Shown: in pieces, positions 43,485 through 52,589 of the stretch | How the letters are laid out: each line of letters begins with the position of its first letter | Numbering within the stretch: position 1 is the first letter of the stretch | From: Mayfieldus sp963781495 | Lineage (GTDB): Bacteria > Actinomycetota > Thermoleophilia > Solirubrobacterales > 70-9 | DNA length: 64,000 nucleotides | Assembly (NCBI GenBank): GCA_963781495.1 | Contig: CAWAFX010000004.1 | Span: forward strand, 1-64,000 | Direction of reading: 5' to 3' | The notes under the pieces: model-generated | The model's database searches: none | What the model saw: only the letters and a program-made list of their open reading frames with translations | Told to the model about the DNA's origin: nothing | Program-made: the position numbers and the translations under genes

Positions 43485-45167
43485 TCAGCCCGCTCCAGGT
43501 GCTGTGGCGTTTGCCTGCATCAGGCCGTCGAGCCGCTCGCGCAGCTCCAACCAGAGCTCGCGATCGGAGGCGTCCCGGGGGAGGCCGCTGGAGCGGTCGA
43601 CGAGGTTTCGGCGCTCCTCGGGATCGCGCTCGAGGTCGTACATCTCGAACTCCGGCGCCGCTTCGCCGGCCGGATCGAAGTAGAGGGCGTACTTGTGCCG
43701 CGGGGTGCGGATGGCGCGGATCCGGTTCGGCTGCCCGGGGACGTTCTGCATCGCGGTCGCCGCCTGGTGGTCGTCGTAGGTGAAGTGGACCTCGTCCTGG
43801 ACCGAGGCTGCCGGCGAGGGATGGTCGGTGACGGAGCCGAAGTCGGCCTCGGCGCCGTTCAGCCGCCCCCGCTCCGGCGCCGCCCGCTCGGCCAGGATCG
43901 GGGTCAGGTCCCGCCCCCGCGCCTCGGGGTCCAGCTCGGCCCCGGCCAGGGTCGCGATCGTCGGCAGCAGGTCGACCAGCGAGCCGAGGGCATCGGTCTC
44001 GACCGGCTCCGGGAACAGGACCGGATTGGAGACGACGAGCGGAATGTGGATCGTCTCCTCGTAGGTGTTGAAGGCCTTCTGGCGCAGGCCGCCGTGCGAG
44101 AGGCCCATCTCTCCGTGGTCGGCGCAGCGGAAGATCAGCGTCCGCGAGCGCAGCGATCCGGGGTCGCCGGCGTCGCCCAGGGCGTTCAGCACCCGGCCGA
44201 TCTTCTCGTCGACCAACCGCTGCAGATGGGCATAGAAATTGACGTAGTCGAGCTTCGCCCGCCGGTCGCCGAGCGGTCCCAGGTAGGCGATCATCCCCAT
44301 CTTGATCAGCTCGTGGACCGTCGGCTTGTCGCGCAGGTTCTCGTCGATTGTCGACGGCAACCCGACGCCGAGCTGGCGGAAGTCGGCAGCGTCGTAGCCG
44401 CCGCGTTCGTACTGGGCGGGGTAGCCGAGGACGTCGTGGGGGTTGACGAGCGAGACGACGAGGCAGAAGGGCTCCGGCAGGTCCTCGCGGCCGAGCCAGT
44501 CCTCGACCTGGCGCGTGTAGACCTCGTCCCACCCCTTGCCGAGCGGGCCCGCGTTGCCGTCGCCGAAGTGCTCGGCCTTGGCGTTCTCACCGGCGTCGGG
44601 CGGCTCCCAGTCGGCGAAGCCGAATTCGTCGCGCAGCCGCCGCGCGTCGGTCTCGCTCCAGCCGGCGAGCAACGGGCCCTCCCCCGAGGGGTGGGTGAGG
44701 TGCCACTTGCCCTTGTAGCCGACCTCGTAGCCGCGCTCACGCAGGACCGAGGCAAGGCTCGGGGTCTCGGGTCGAAGCTCCGGCTCGCCCCCCGACTTCG
44801 GGCCGAGCCGGAACAGCCCGCGCGAGAACTGGGTCAGCGCCCGGCGCCGCGGCGCGCCCGGGCCCTGAAGGATTCCGAGCAGAGACTTCACCACCGCCGG
44901 CGAGTTGCGCGGGTCCGGGCGCAGGTCGGCCTGGGTGTGGGTGAGGGTGACGCCGTGCTGGGCCGGGTAGCGGCCGGTCAGCAGCGTCGCCCGGCTCGGC
45001 GAGCACATCGAGGTGTTGCAGAAGCCGTTTCGGAAGCTCAGCCCGGTGTCGGCCAGGGCGTGGTCGTTGGGGGTCAGCTCCCGCTGCCAGCCCGGCTCGT
45101 CGGGCCAGTGGCATGGGTAGCGCTGCTGGTCGGTGATCAGCAGGAGGATGTTCGGTGGCCGGGCCAG
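43485..45167 (-). CDS. Sulfatase (Cys-type, formylglycine-dependent)
   Basis: This alkaline-phosphatase-superfamily sulfatase of about 560 aa has the formylglycine motif CSPSR within CNTSMCSPSRATLLTGRYPAQHG. Metal residues are also visible (ITDQQ near the N-terminus, CADHGEMG later). There is no obvious signal peptide. The frame encoding the essential ITDQQ segment has no ATG, GTG or TTG upstream. CTG 45167 lies 6 nt after a GATAAT box and would start the protein at LARPPNILLLITDQQ. A start at ATG 45008 would remove the metal-binding Asp. The substrate is unknown; a sulfated sugar or ester is typical. Confidence 0.88.
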   Translation of the reverse strand: MARPPNILLLITDQQRYPCHWPDEPGWQRELTPNDHALADTGLSFRNGFCNTSMCSPSRATLLTGRYPAQHGVTLTHTQADLRPDPRNSPAVVKSLLGILQGPGAPRRRALTQFSRGLFRLGPKSGGEPELRPETPSLASVLRERGYEVGYKGKWHLTHPSGEGPLLAGWSETDARRLRDEFGFADWEPPDAGENAKAEHFGDGNAGPLGKGWDEVYTRQVEDWLGREDLPEPFCLVVSLVNPHDVLGYPAQYERGGYDAADFRQLGVGLPSTIDENLRDKPTVHELIKMGMIAYLGPLGDRRAKLDYVNFYAHLQRLVDEKIGRVLNALGDAGDPGSLRSRTLIFRCADHGEMGLSHGGLRQKAFNTYEETIHIPLVVSNPVLFPEPVETDALGSLVDLLPTIATLAGAELDPEARGRDLTPILAERAAPERGRLNGAEADFGSVTDHPSPAASVQDEVHFTYDDHQAATAMQNVPGQPNRIRAIRTPRHKYALYFDPAGEAAPEFEMYDLERDPEERRNLVDRSSGLPRDASDRELWLELRERLDGLMQANATAPGAG

Positions 45168-45173
45168 GCGGGC

Positions 45174-45179
45174 ATTATC
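45174..45179 (-). promoter_or_regulatory. -10 box of the sulfatase gene (GATAAT)
   Basis: GATAAT is followed by 6 nt and CTG 45167. The overlapping ATG (GATAATG) is out of frame. Confidence 0.45.
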
Positions 45180-45216
45180 GCCCCAACCTCAGCGACGGCC
45201 CGTGGCGGCGGGCCGA

Positions 45217-45222
45217 TACGGT
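45217..45222 (+). promoter_or_regulatory. -10 box of the aldo/keto reductase gene (TACGGT)
   Basis: TACGGT lies 7 nt upstream of ATG 45230. Confidence 0.5.
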
Positions 45223-45229
45223 GATCGAG

Positions 45230-46252
45230 ATGGAGCAGCGAACCCTCGGACGCACCGGGGTCCACGTCAGCCCGCTCTGCCTCGGCGCGATGATGTTCGG
45301 CGCCTGGGGAGAGCCCGACCACGACGAGGGGATCCGGATCATCCACGCCGCCCTCGACGCCGGGATCAACTTCATCGACACCGCCGACGTCTACTCGCGC
45401 GGCGAGTCGGAGGAGATCGTCGGCAAGGCGCTCAGCGGCGGCCGGCGCGAGAACGTCGTCCTGGCGACCAAGTTTCACGGCTCGATGGGCGACGACCCCA
45501 ACCAGGCCGGCAACTCGCGGCGCTGGATCATGCGCGAGGTCGAGGCCTCGCTGAAGCGCCTGCAGACCGACTGGATCGACCTCTACCAGGTGCACCGCTG
45601 GGACCCCTGGACCGATCACGACGAGACGCTCGGCGCGCTTTCTGACCTGGTCGAGCAGGGCAAGGTGCGCTACATCGGCTCCTCGACCTATCCCGCGCCC
45701 CAGATCGTCAAGGCCCAGTGGGTGGCGCGCGACCGCGGCCGGCAGCGCTTCGTCTGCGAGCAGCCGCCCTATTCGATCCTCGTCCGCGGGATCGAGACCG
45801 ACGTGCTGCCGACCTGCCGGGACTTCGGTATGGGCGTCATCCCCTGGAGCCCGTTGGCCGGCGGCTGGCTCTCGGGGCGATGGCGCAAGGGCGCTGACGA
45901 CCTGACCTCCCGTCGCTCGGCGCTGGTCCCCAAGCGCTACGACCTCTCCCTTCCCGCCAACCAGGCAAAGCTCGAGGTGGCCACAGAGCTCGCTGGGCTG
46001 GCGGACGAGCGCGGCATCTCGCTGATCCACATCTCGCTCGCCTTCGTGATCCGCCATCCGGCGGTGACGGCGGCGATCATCGGCCCGCGGACGATGGAGC
46101 AGCTGGAGTCTCAGCTCGGGGCCGCGGACGTCGAGCTCGACGACGAGCTGCTCGACAGGATCGACGAGATCGTCCCCCCGGGGACGAACATCAACCCGGC
46201 CGACTCCGGCTTCACCAACCCGGCGCTGGAGCCGGAAGCCCGCCGCAGGTAG
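45230..46252 (+). CDS. Aldo/keto reductase
   Basis: This NADPH-dependent TIM-barrel oxidoreductase has 340 aa. The catalytic tetrad is visible: Asp and Tyr in FIDTADVYSRGESE, Lys in ATKFHG and His in YQVHRWDPW. Cofactor contacts are near SLAFVIRHPAVTAAIIGPRT. It is YajO/Tas-like. It is divergent from the sulfatase and followed 8 nt later by the nitronate monooxygenase-like gene; the physiological substrate is not clear. Confidence 0.94.
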   Translation: MEQRTLGRTGVHVSPLCLGAMMFGAWGEPDHDEGIRIIHAALDAGINFIDTADVYSRGESEEIVGKALSGGRRENVVLATKFHGSMGDDPNQAGNSRRWIMREVEASLKRLQTDWIDLYQVHRWDPWTDHDETLGALSDLVEQGKVRYIGSSTYPAPQIVKAQWVARDRGRQRFVCEQPPYSILVRGIETDVLPTCRDFGMGVIPWSPLAGGWLSGRWRKGADDLTSRRSALVPKRYDLSLPANQAKLEVATELAGLADERGISLIHISLAFVIRHPAVTAAIIGPRTMEQLESQLGAADVELDDELLDRIDEIVPPGTNINPADSGFTNPALEPEARRR

Positions 46253-46260
46253 CGCTCCCG

Positions 46261-47325
46261 GTGTCGCCGGCACCCGGAGGAGCGCTCGAGCGGCTTCGCA
46301 TACCGATCGTCCAGGCCCCGCTGGCGGGCGGCGCCTCGACGCCGGCTCTGGCGGCCGCGGTCTGCAACGCCGGCGGCCTCGGCTTCGTCGCAGCCGGATA
46401 CAAGAGCCCGGAGGCGATGAGCGAGGAGATCGCCGCCACCCGCAACCTGACCGAAAACCCGTTCGGCATCAACGTCTTCGCCGCAACGCCGACCGAGGTC
46501 CCCGAAGCCGAGCTCGACGCCTACGCAGAGCGGGTGCGCAGCGACACCAGCGACACCGGGGTCGAGCCTGGAGAGCCGCGCTCCGACGACGATCACTTCG
46601 ACGCCAAGTGCGAGCTGCTGCTCGCCGACCCGGTCGCGATCGTCTCGTTCACCTTCGGCTCTCCCTCGCCCGACCTGGTCGAGCAGCTCCATCGGGTGGG
46701 CTCGGAGGTCTGGGTGACGGTCACCGATCCCGACGAGGCCGAGATCGCCGTCGAGGCCGGCGCCGACGCGCTTGTCGCCCAGGGAGTCGAGGCGGGTGGC
46801 CACCGGGCAAGCTTCGACGACTCGGACTCGGGCGACTTCGGCCTCCTGGCCCTGCTGCAGCTGCTGACCGTGTCGGTTGACGTGCCGCTGGTCGCCTCGG
46901 GTGGGATCGCCAGTGGTGGGGGCGTCGCCGCCGTGCTCTGCGCCGGCGCCGCGGCGGCGCAGCTCGGCTCGGCGTTCATGCGCTGTCCCGAGGCCGGCAC
47001 CGCGGCAGCGCATCGCGACGCGCTCGCGGGTCAGGGCCGGACGGCGATAACCCGCGCCTTCAGCGGCCGTCGCGCCCGCGGGATCGTCAACCGCTTCCTG
47101 GTCGAGCACAGCCCTGAGGCGCCTGCCGCATATCCGGCCGTCCACTACCTGACGGCGCCGATCCGGGCCGAGGCGCGCAAGACCGGCGACGCCGAGCTGC
47201 TCAACCTCTGGGCCGGGCAGACGCACGAGCTGGCGCGGGAGATCCCCGCCGCAGACCTCGTCCACCATTTGCAGAAAGAAGCGCGGCAGGCGCTCGAGTC
47301 GGCTGCGGGATCGCTCGGCCGCTGA
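46261..47325 (+). CDS. Nitronate monooxygenase-like FMN oxidoreductase
   Basis: This 354-aa TIM-barrel flavoprotein of the NMO/2-nitropropane dioxygenase family has IVQAPLAGGASTPALAAAVCNAGGLG split across the first strand, ENPFGINVF, AQGVEAGGHRAS with the catalytic His, VASGGIASGGGVAAVL and GSAFMRCPEA. It oxidises alkyl nitronates in characterised members. It is probably co-transcribed with the aldo/keto reductase. Confidence 0.92.
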   Translation: MSPAPGGALERLRIPIVQAPLAGGASTPALAAAVCNAGGLGFVAAGYKSPEAMSEEIAATRNLTENPFGINVFAATPTEVPEAELDAYAERVRSDTSDTGVEPGEPRSDDDHFDAKCELLLADPVAIVSFTFGSPSPDLVEQLHRVGSEVWVTVTDPDEAEIAVEAGADALVAQGVEAGGHRASFDDSDSGDFGLLALLQLLTVSVDVPLVASGGIASGGGVAAVLCAGAAAAQLGSAFMRCPEAGTAAAHRDALAGQGRTAITRAFSGRRARGIVNRFLVEHSPEAPAAYPAVHYLTAPIRAEARKTGDAELLNLWAGQTHELAREIPAADLVHHLQKEARQALESAAGSLGR

Positions 47326-47353
47326 AGCGGCGGGCTAGCCGCTGAGCAGCGGC
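47318..47353. terminator. Two adjacent hairpins at the NMO/menF convergent junction
   Basis: GCCGCT-GA-AGCGGC (47318-47331) and GCCGCT-GAGC-AGCGGC (47338-47353) lie at the convergent gene ends. Neither has a T-run. Confidence 0.4.
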
Positions 47354-48783
47354 AGCATCGCCCCCAGCTTCGGCTCGGTCTCGGCCAGCTCGGCCTCGGG
47401 ATCGGAGTCGGCGACGATCCCGTTGCCGGCGAAGAGGTGTGCCTCGCGGTCGCGCAGAAGGGCGCTGCGCAGCCCGACGCAGAACTCGCCGTCCTCGGCC
47501 GCGTCCATCCACCCAACCGGGCCGGTGTACCAGCCGCGGTCCATTCCCTCCAGCTCGTCGATCAGCTCACCGGCGGCCGGCCAGGGCTCGCCGCCGACGG
47601 CCGGGGTCGGATGCAGCAGCCCGGCCAGTTCGACCGCCGAATGCGGCTCGGCGAGCTGGGCGTGGATCGGCGTCCCGAGGTGCTGGATGTTGGCGATCTT
47701 GATCAGCCCCGGCTCGGGCGCCGCCTCCACCCATACCGAGTGAGGGCGCAGCCGGCGGACGATCCGCCGCACGACGATCTCGTGCTCGGAGCGGTCCTTG
47801 GGGCTCTGCAACAGGCGCTCGCCGATGTGGCCGTCGACCGAGGGGTCGGAGCTGCGCCGGGCCGAGCCGGCGAGGGCGACGGTCGAGGCGCTGGCCCCGG
47901 AGCGGCGGATCAAAAGCTCCGGGCTGGCGCCGATGAAGGCGCCCTCGGGAGTGCCGCAGCAAAAACAGAAGCAGCCCGGGAAGAGCTCCCGCATGGCGCC
48001 GAAGACCGCGGCGACGTCGTAGGCCGCGGGCGCGCGCAGCAGGACCTCGCGGGCGAGGACGACCTTCTGCAGGGCCCCGCCGCGGATCCGCTCCACCGCC
48101 GCCGCCACCGCAGACTCGAAGTCGCCGGGTGGGCGCACGCTCTCGATCTCGGTGCTGCCGTGACGCTCGGGGTCGAGCATCGGCAGCGTCGCCTCGCGCA
48201 CCGCCGCGAGGCGCGAGCGCAGCCGCTCCACCAGCCGCGCGGCGTCGACGCCCGGGCCGCCCAGCGCGTTCAGCGTCAGCTGCACCTCTCCCCCGCTCCG
48301 CCGCAGCGAGATCTCAGGCAGGACCATCAGGGCGGGCGGGAACGAGGACCAGGTCGGAGTCCCGCCCCCGCCGGGGGCGAAGGCGAACCCCCCGGTCCAC
48401 AGGGGTCCGGCGCCGGCAGGCAGATCGCCGTCCCCGGCGCCGATCCGCTCCCGGGCCATGGTCAGGCACTCGGCCGCCACCTCCTCGAAGCGCTTCGCTC
48501 CGCGAGACACGATCTCGTGCGCGCTGCCGACCGCGGCAAGGGCAAAGTCGCGGTCCGGCTGTTCCCAGCAGAACCAGCGATCGCTTGCCAGCCGTGCTTC
48601 GAAGGCGAGCGCGCAGGGGTCGAGGTCGCTGACCGGCGCCGTGGCGCTGACGAGGCGGCGGCGGTCGCCGGCGGCGGCTGCCTCGAGGCCATCGGCGACC
48701 CCCGAGAGGAGGCTCTCCGTGTCGATCAAAACGGGCAGGCAGCCGAGGTTAAGGACTATCGGCGATCGCCGGTCGCCCACCAT
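47335..48783 (-). CDS. menF: Isochorismate synthase
   Basis: This chorismate-utilising enzyme has 482 aa. The C-terminal catalytic domain has GALQKVVLAREV, GTPEGAFIGASPELLI, LAGSARR, KDRSEHEIVVRRI, QHLGTPIHAQL, LLHPTPAVGGEP and GWYTGPVGWMD, as in MenF/EntC. It supplies isochorismate to MenD. ATG 48783 follows GGTGAG by 7 nt and overlaps the end of the sugar transporter gene by 35 nt. The two genes are in the same direction, although functionally unrelated. Confidence 0.93.
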   Translation of the reverse strand: MVGDRRSPIVLNLGCLPVLIDTESLLSGVADGLEAAAAGDRRRLVSATAPVSDLDPCALAFEARLASDRWFCWEQPDRDFALAAVGSAHEIVSRGAKRFEEVAAECLTMARERIGAGDGDLPAGAGPLWTGGFAFAPGGGGTPTWSSFPPALMVLPEISLRRSGGEVQLTLNALGGPGVDAARLVERLRSRLAAVREATLPMLDPERHGSTEIESVRPPGDFESAVAAAVERIRGGALQKVVLAREVLLRAPAAYDVAAVFGAMRELFPGCFCFCCGTPEGAFIGASPELLIRRSGASASTVALAGSARRSSDPSVDGHIGERLLQSPKDRSEHEIVVRRIVRRLRPHSVWVEAAPEPGLIKIANIQHLGTPIHAQLAEPHSAVELAGLLHPTPAVGGEPWPAAGELIDELEGMDRGWYTGPVGWMDAAEDGEFCVGLRSALLRDREAHLFAGNGIVADSDPEAELAETEPKLGAMLPLLSG

Positions 48784-50149
48784 GCGCCAGCTCACCGCCG
48801 CTGAGGTCGCTTTCGATCTCCTCCAGGCGGCGGCCCTTGGTCTCCGGCACCTTCCACCAGAAGAAAACGATCGCGCAGAGGGCGAAGGCCCCGTAGAGCC
48901 AGAAGGTCCAGGACTTGCCGATCGCTGCGGTGAGGCTGAGGAAGGTCACCGAGACAAGGAAGTTGGCGGCCCAGTTGGCGACAGTGCAGACCGCCATCGC
49001 GGCCGAGCGCAGGCGCAGCGGGAAGATCTCCGAGATCATCAGCCAGAACACCGGCCCGAGCCCAATCGCGAAGGAGGCGATGAAGCCGACCAAAGCGAGC
49101 ACCGCCATGGCGCTGAAGTTCTGCTGCAGCCATCCCGACTCGAAGAAAATGCCCATCGCGGTCAGCGAGACAAGGACCCCGATCGTCCCGGTGAGCAGTA
49201 GCTTGCGGCGCCCGACCTTGTCGAGCAGGCCCACCGCGGCGAAGGTGAAGACGAAGTTGGTGATGCCGACGAAAAGCGCCAGCGTGATCGACTTGTCGGC
49301 GCCGAAGCCGGTGAAGGAAAGGATCGTCGGCGCGTAGTAGATGATCGTGTTCACGCCGACGATCTGCTGGAAGATCGCCAGGGCCAGGCCGACCAGCAGC
49401 ATCGGCCGCACGCCTGCCGAGAACAGCTCTCCGAGCGAGCCTTCCTCCTCTGCGACCTTCTCGATTTCGCTCAGCTCCTCGTCCACGTCCTCGCTGTTCC
49501 GTATCCGCCGCAGGACGTCCCGCGCTTCTTTGGTGCGCCCCTCCTCGATCAGCCAGCGAGGCGAATGCGGAAGCTTGAGCATCCCGATCGCCAGGGCGGC
49601 ACCCGGTAGCGCCGCGACCCCGAACATCCAGCGCCAGTTGTCCCCGAGTCCCTTGAAGGCCCAATCGATCACATAGGCAGCCAGGATCCCGCTGACGATC
49701 ATCATCTGATTGAACGAGACCATGCCGCCGCGCAGTCGCCGGGGCGCCACCTCGGCGATGTACATCGGGGAGACGAAGGAGGCGGTTCCGACGGCTAACC
49801 CGAGGATGAAGCGGGAGCCGATCAGCTCGGCGCCGCTCTGCGAGAAGGCCGCGGCGAGCGCCCCGACGACGTAGACGCAGCCCGAGCAGAACTTCGTCCA
49901 GCGGCGGCTGATCCGTTCGGCGAGGTACCCGGAGGCGATCGCGCCGGCGACGGCGCCGATCAGCACCGCGCTGACTATCGCCTGCTGCTCGAAGTTGCCG
50001 GCCGAGAGGTCGTTCTTCACGAACAGCAGGGCACCCGAGATGACCCCGGTGTCGTACCCGAACAAAAAGCCCCCGATGGCGGCAATGATCGCCAGCCGGG
50101 TGACGAAGCGGTTCTCCGAGGAGAAAAGGTCCTTGATCGTCGTCAGCAT
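48749..50149 (-). CDS. MFS sugar transporter (sugar porter family)
   Basis: This 466-aa, 12-helix sugar:proton symporter has GGFLFGYDTGVISGAL in helix 1, RISRRWTK loop, RFILGLAVGTASFVSPMYIAE, SPRWLIEEGR, QQIVGVNTIIYYAPTIL, DKVGRRKLLL and the terminal VPETKGRRLEEIE. These are all standard sugar porter signatures. The exact sugar is not predictable. It lies about 100 nt downstream of ilvN. Confidence 0.95.
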   Translation of the reverse strand: MLTTIKDLFSSENRFVTRLAIIAAIGGFLFGYDTGVISGALLFVKNDLSAGNFEQQAIVSAVLIGAVAGAIASGYLAERISRRWTKFCSGCVYVVGALAAAFSQSGAELIGSRFILGLAVGTASFVSPMYIAEVAPRRLRGGMVSFNQMMIVSGILAAYVIDWAFKGLGDNWRWMFGVAALPGAALAIGMLKLPHSPRWLIEEGRTKEARDVLRRIRNSEDVDEELSEIEKVAEEEGSLGELFSAGVRPMLLVGLALAIFQQIVGVNTIIYYAPTILSFTGFGADKSITLALFVGITNFVFTFAAVGLLDKVGRRKLLLTGTIGVLVSLTAMGIFFESGWLQQNFSAMAVLALVGFIASFAIGLGPVFWLMISEIFPLRLRSAAMAVCTVANWAANFLVSVTFLSLTAAIGKSWTFWLYGAFALCAIVFFWWKVPETKGRRLEEIESDLSGGELAHGGRPAIADSP

Positions 50150-50251
50150 CAGAATCCGCTGCTCGCCTACCCCGGCGCCGGCAGACGCCAGCAGCTGATG
50201 TCGGCCTGCTGACAGCTGTGGGCCGGTGGACCGGCCCGAAGGGCGCGGCTC

Positions 50252-50797
50252 TCAGTCGCCGCCGCGGGCGATGGCAATCTCGCCCGTGCGGACCATCTCG
50301 ACCAGGCCGTGGGGGCGGATCATGCGCTCGAAGGCCTCGACCTTGTCGGCCGAACCGGTCACCTCGACGGTCATCGTGCGGCGCGAGACGTCGACGATCT
50401 TGGCCCGGAAGATCTCCGCGAACTGCATGATCTCGGCCCGGTTCTCGACCGCCGCCGAGACCTTGAACAGCGCCATCTCTCGGGCGATCGTCTCCTCGGG
50501 CTCCATGTCGCGGATCTTCAGGACGTTGACCAGCTTGTGAAGCTGCTTGGTCACCTGGTCGATCGGGTGCACCGCGCCGTCGAGGGTGAGGGTCATGCGG
50601 GAGATGTTCGGATCGTCGGTCGGGCCGACCGCGAGGGTGTCGATGTTGAAGCCGCGGCGGGCGAACAGGCCCGCGATCCGGGCCAGGACGCCGGGCTTGT
50701 TCTCGACCAGGATCGAGAGGACGTGCTTGCGCCCGGTCAGGTTGCCGGGGACCTGCAGGTCCTCGAGCTTGACCAGGTCTGGAGTGCCGGCTTCCAT
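50252..50797 (-). CDS. ilvN: Acetolactate synthase small (regulatory) subunit
   Basis: This 181-aa protein has the N-terminal ACT domain (HVLSILVENKPGVLARIAGLFARRGFN) that binds valine. The second domain has LFKVSAAVENRAEIMQFAEIFRAKIVDV. Its ATG overlaps the ilvB stop by one base (TGATG), giving coupled synthesis of the two subunits. Confidence 0.97.
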   Translation of the reverse strand: MEAGTPDLVKLEDLQVPGNLTGRKHVLSILVENKPGVLARIAGLFARRGFNIDTLAVGPTDDPNISRMTLTLDGAVHPIDQVTKQLHKLVNVLKIRDMEPEETIAREMALFKVSAAVENRAEIMQFAEIFRAKIVDVSRRTMTVEVTGSADKVEAFERMIRPHGLVEMVRTGEIAIARGGD

Positions 50798-52476
50798 CAG
50801 CCGACCATGTCGCGGGCCGCGGCCCCCGCGGGGATCATCGGGTAGCAGTTCTCCTTCGGCGAGACGTGGACGTCGAGCAGGACCGGGCCGTCGGTCTGCA
50901 GCGCCTCGCCCATCATCCCCTCGAGCTCACCGCTGTCCTCGCAGCGCATCCCGGTCGCCCCGAAGGCATCGGCCAGCTTGACCCAGTCCGGGCTCGGGCC
51001 CATCTCGACCGAGCTGTAGCGCTCGTCCCAGAACAGCTCCTGCCACTGGCGGACCATGCCCATGTAGCCGTTGTTCATGAGGAAGATCTTCACCGGGATG
51101 TCGTGGTGGACACAGGTCGCGAGCTCCTGGCAGACCATCACCAGGCTGCCGTCTCCGGCCAGGCAGACGACCTGGTCGTCGGGGCAGGCGACCTTGGCGC
51201 CGATCGCCGCCGGCAGTCCGAAGCCCATCGTCCCCAGGCCGCCGGAGTTGATCCAGCGCCGTGGCTTTGCGAAGTCGTAGTACTGCGCGCACCACATCTG
51301 GTGCTGACCGACGTCGGAGGTGATGATCGCGTCGCCGCCGGTGGCCCGATACATCGACTCGATCATCAGCTGCGGCTTGATCTCCGCGCCCTCCCCGGGC
51401 TCGTAGCTGAGCGGGTACTGCTTCTGCCAGGCCTCGATCTGGCTCCACCACTCGTCGAGGCGGCCGCCGTTGGTCTGCAGGGCGCGGTACTCCTTCGAAA
51501 GCTTGGCCAGCACCTGCTTGGCATCGCCGACGATCGGGATGTGGGCGGGAACGTTCTTGGAGATCTCCGCCGGATCGATGTCGATGTGGATGAACTTCGC
51601 CCGCGGCGCGAACTCCGAGAGCTTGCCGGTGATGCGGTCGTCGAAGCGGGCGCCAACGGCGACGATCAGGTCGGCGTTGTCCATCGCGTAGTTGGCGCTG
51701 CGGGTGCCGTGCATGCCGAGCATTCCCAGCCACTGCTCGTGCGGGGCAGGGAAGGCGCCCAGCCCCATCACCGTCGAGGTGACGGGGAAGCGGTCCGCCT
51801 GGCAGAACTCGCGCAGCTCCTCGGACGCGTTTGCGTTGACGACGCCGCCGCCGCTGTAGATCACCGGCCGGGTCGCGTTGGCCAGCGCCTTGGCGGCGAT
51901 CCGGATCTGCTTGATATTGCCCTCGGTCGACGGCTTGTAGCCGGGCATCTCGACCGGGTCGGTGTCGGGCTCGTACTCGATGTCGGCCCGCGAGAGGTCC
52001 TGGGGGATGTCGATCAGCACCGGCCCCGGGCGTCCGGTCGAGGCGACGTGAAACGCCTCATGGACGTATTCGGGGATCTGGCGCGGGTCGGTGACCTGGA
52101 AGGAGTGCTTGACGATCGGCATCGTTATCCCGGTCACGTCGGCTTCCTGGAAACCATCGGTGCCGAGCAGGTCGGTGCGCACCTGGCCGGTGATGAAGAC
52201 GGTCGGGACCGAGTCCATGATCGCGTCGGCGATCGCCGTGACCAGGTTCGTCGCCCCCGGCCCGGAGGTCGCAAAGGCGACCCCGACCCGGCCCGAGGCC
52301 TTGGCGTAACCCTCGGCGGCGTGGCCGCCGCACTGCTCGTGGCGAACCTGGATGTGCTTCAGGTCGGCGTCGACAAGCGCGTCGTAGGTCGGCAGGTTGG
52401 CGCCGCCGGGGATTCCGAAGACGTGCTCGACGCCCTCGGCCTTGAGCGATTCCATCAATGCATCGGCGGCGCGCAT
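50797..52476 (-). CDS. ilvB: Acetolactate synthase large (catalytic) subunit
   Basis: This ThDP/FAD enzyme makes acetolactate and acetohydroxybutyrate for Val/Leu/Ile synthesis. At 559 aa the domains are in the usual order. They show EHVFGIPGGANLPTYDAL, the catalytic Glu in RHEQCGGHAAEGYAKASG, GPGATNLVTAIADA, IDIDPAEISKN and the ThDP motif GDGSLVMVCQELAT...MNN. ATG 52476 is preceded by TACCAT at 9 nt. No leader peptide is convincing upstream. Confidence 0.97.
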   Translation of the reverse strand: MRAADALMESLKAEGVEHVFGIPGGANLPTYDALVDADLKHIQVRHEQCGGHAAEGYAKASGRVGVAFATSGPGATNLVTAIADAIMDSVPTVFITGQVRTDLLGTDGFQEADVTGITMPIVKHSFQVTDPRQIPEYVHEAFHVASTGRPGPVLIDIPQDLSRADIEYEPDTDPVEMPGYKPSTEGNIKQIRIAAKALANATRPVIYSGGGVVNANASEELREFCQADRFPVTSTVMGLGAFPAPHEQWLGMLGMHGTRSANYAMDNADLIVAVGARFDDRITGKLSEFAPRAKFIHIDIDPAEISKNVPAHIPIVGDAKQVLAKLSKEYRALQTNGGRLDEWWSQIEAWQKQYPLSYEPGEGAEIKPQLMIESMYRATGGDAIITSDVGQHQMWCAQYYDFAKPRRWINSGGLGTMGFGLPAAIGAKVACPDDQVVCLAGDGSLVMVCQELATCVHHDIPVKIFLMNNGYMGMVRQWQELFWDERYSSVEMGPSPDWVKLADAFGATGMRCEDSGELEGMMGEALQTDGPVLLDVHVSPKENCYPMIPAGAAARDMVG

Positions 52477-52485
52477 GGGCGAGCG

Positions 52486-52491
52486 ATGGTA
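52486..52491 (-). promoter_or_regulatory. Candidate -10 box of ilvB (TACCAT)
   Basis: TACCAT lies 9 nt before ATG 52476. Confidence 0.35.
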
Positions 52492-52500
52492 GCAGCGGCC

Positions 52501-52526
52501 CCCTGCCTGCCCAGCAGGGTTTTTGG
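52501..52526 (+). terminator. Plus-strand intrinsic terminator-like hairpin in the ilvB upstream region
   Basis: CCCTGC-CTGCCCA-GCAGGG followed by TTTTT on the plus strand has terminator form. It is antisense to ilvB and upstream of the 52657 gene, so it may stop antisense read-through. Confidence 0.4.
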
Positions 52527-52589
52527 CGCCCTGACGACGATTGCGGCCGCCGCATCGGGACCTGCAGTTCAGGCCGGCCGGGGCAGCTA

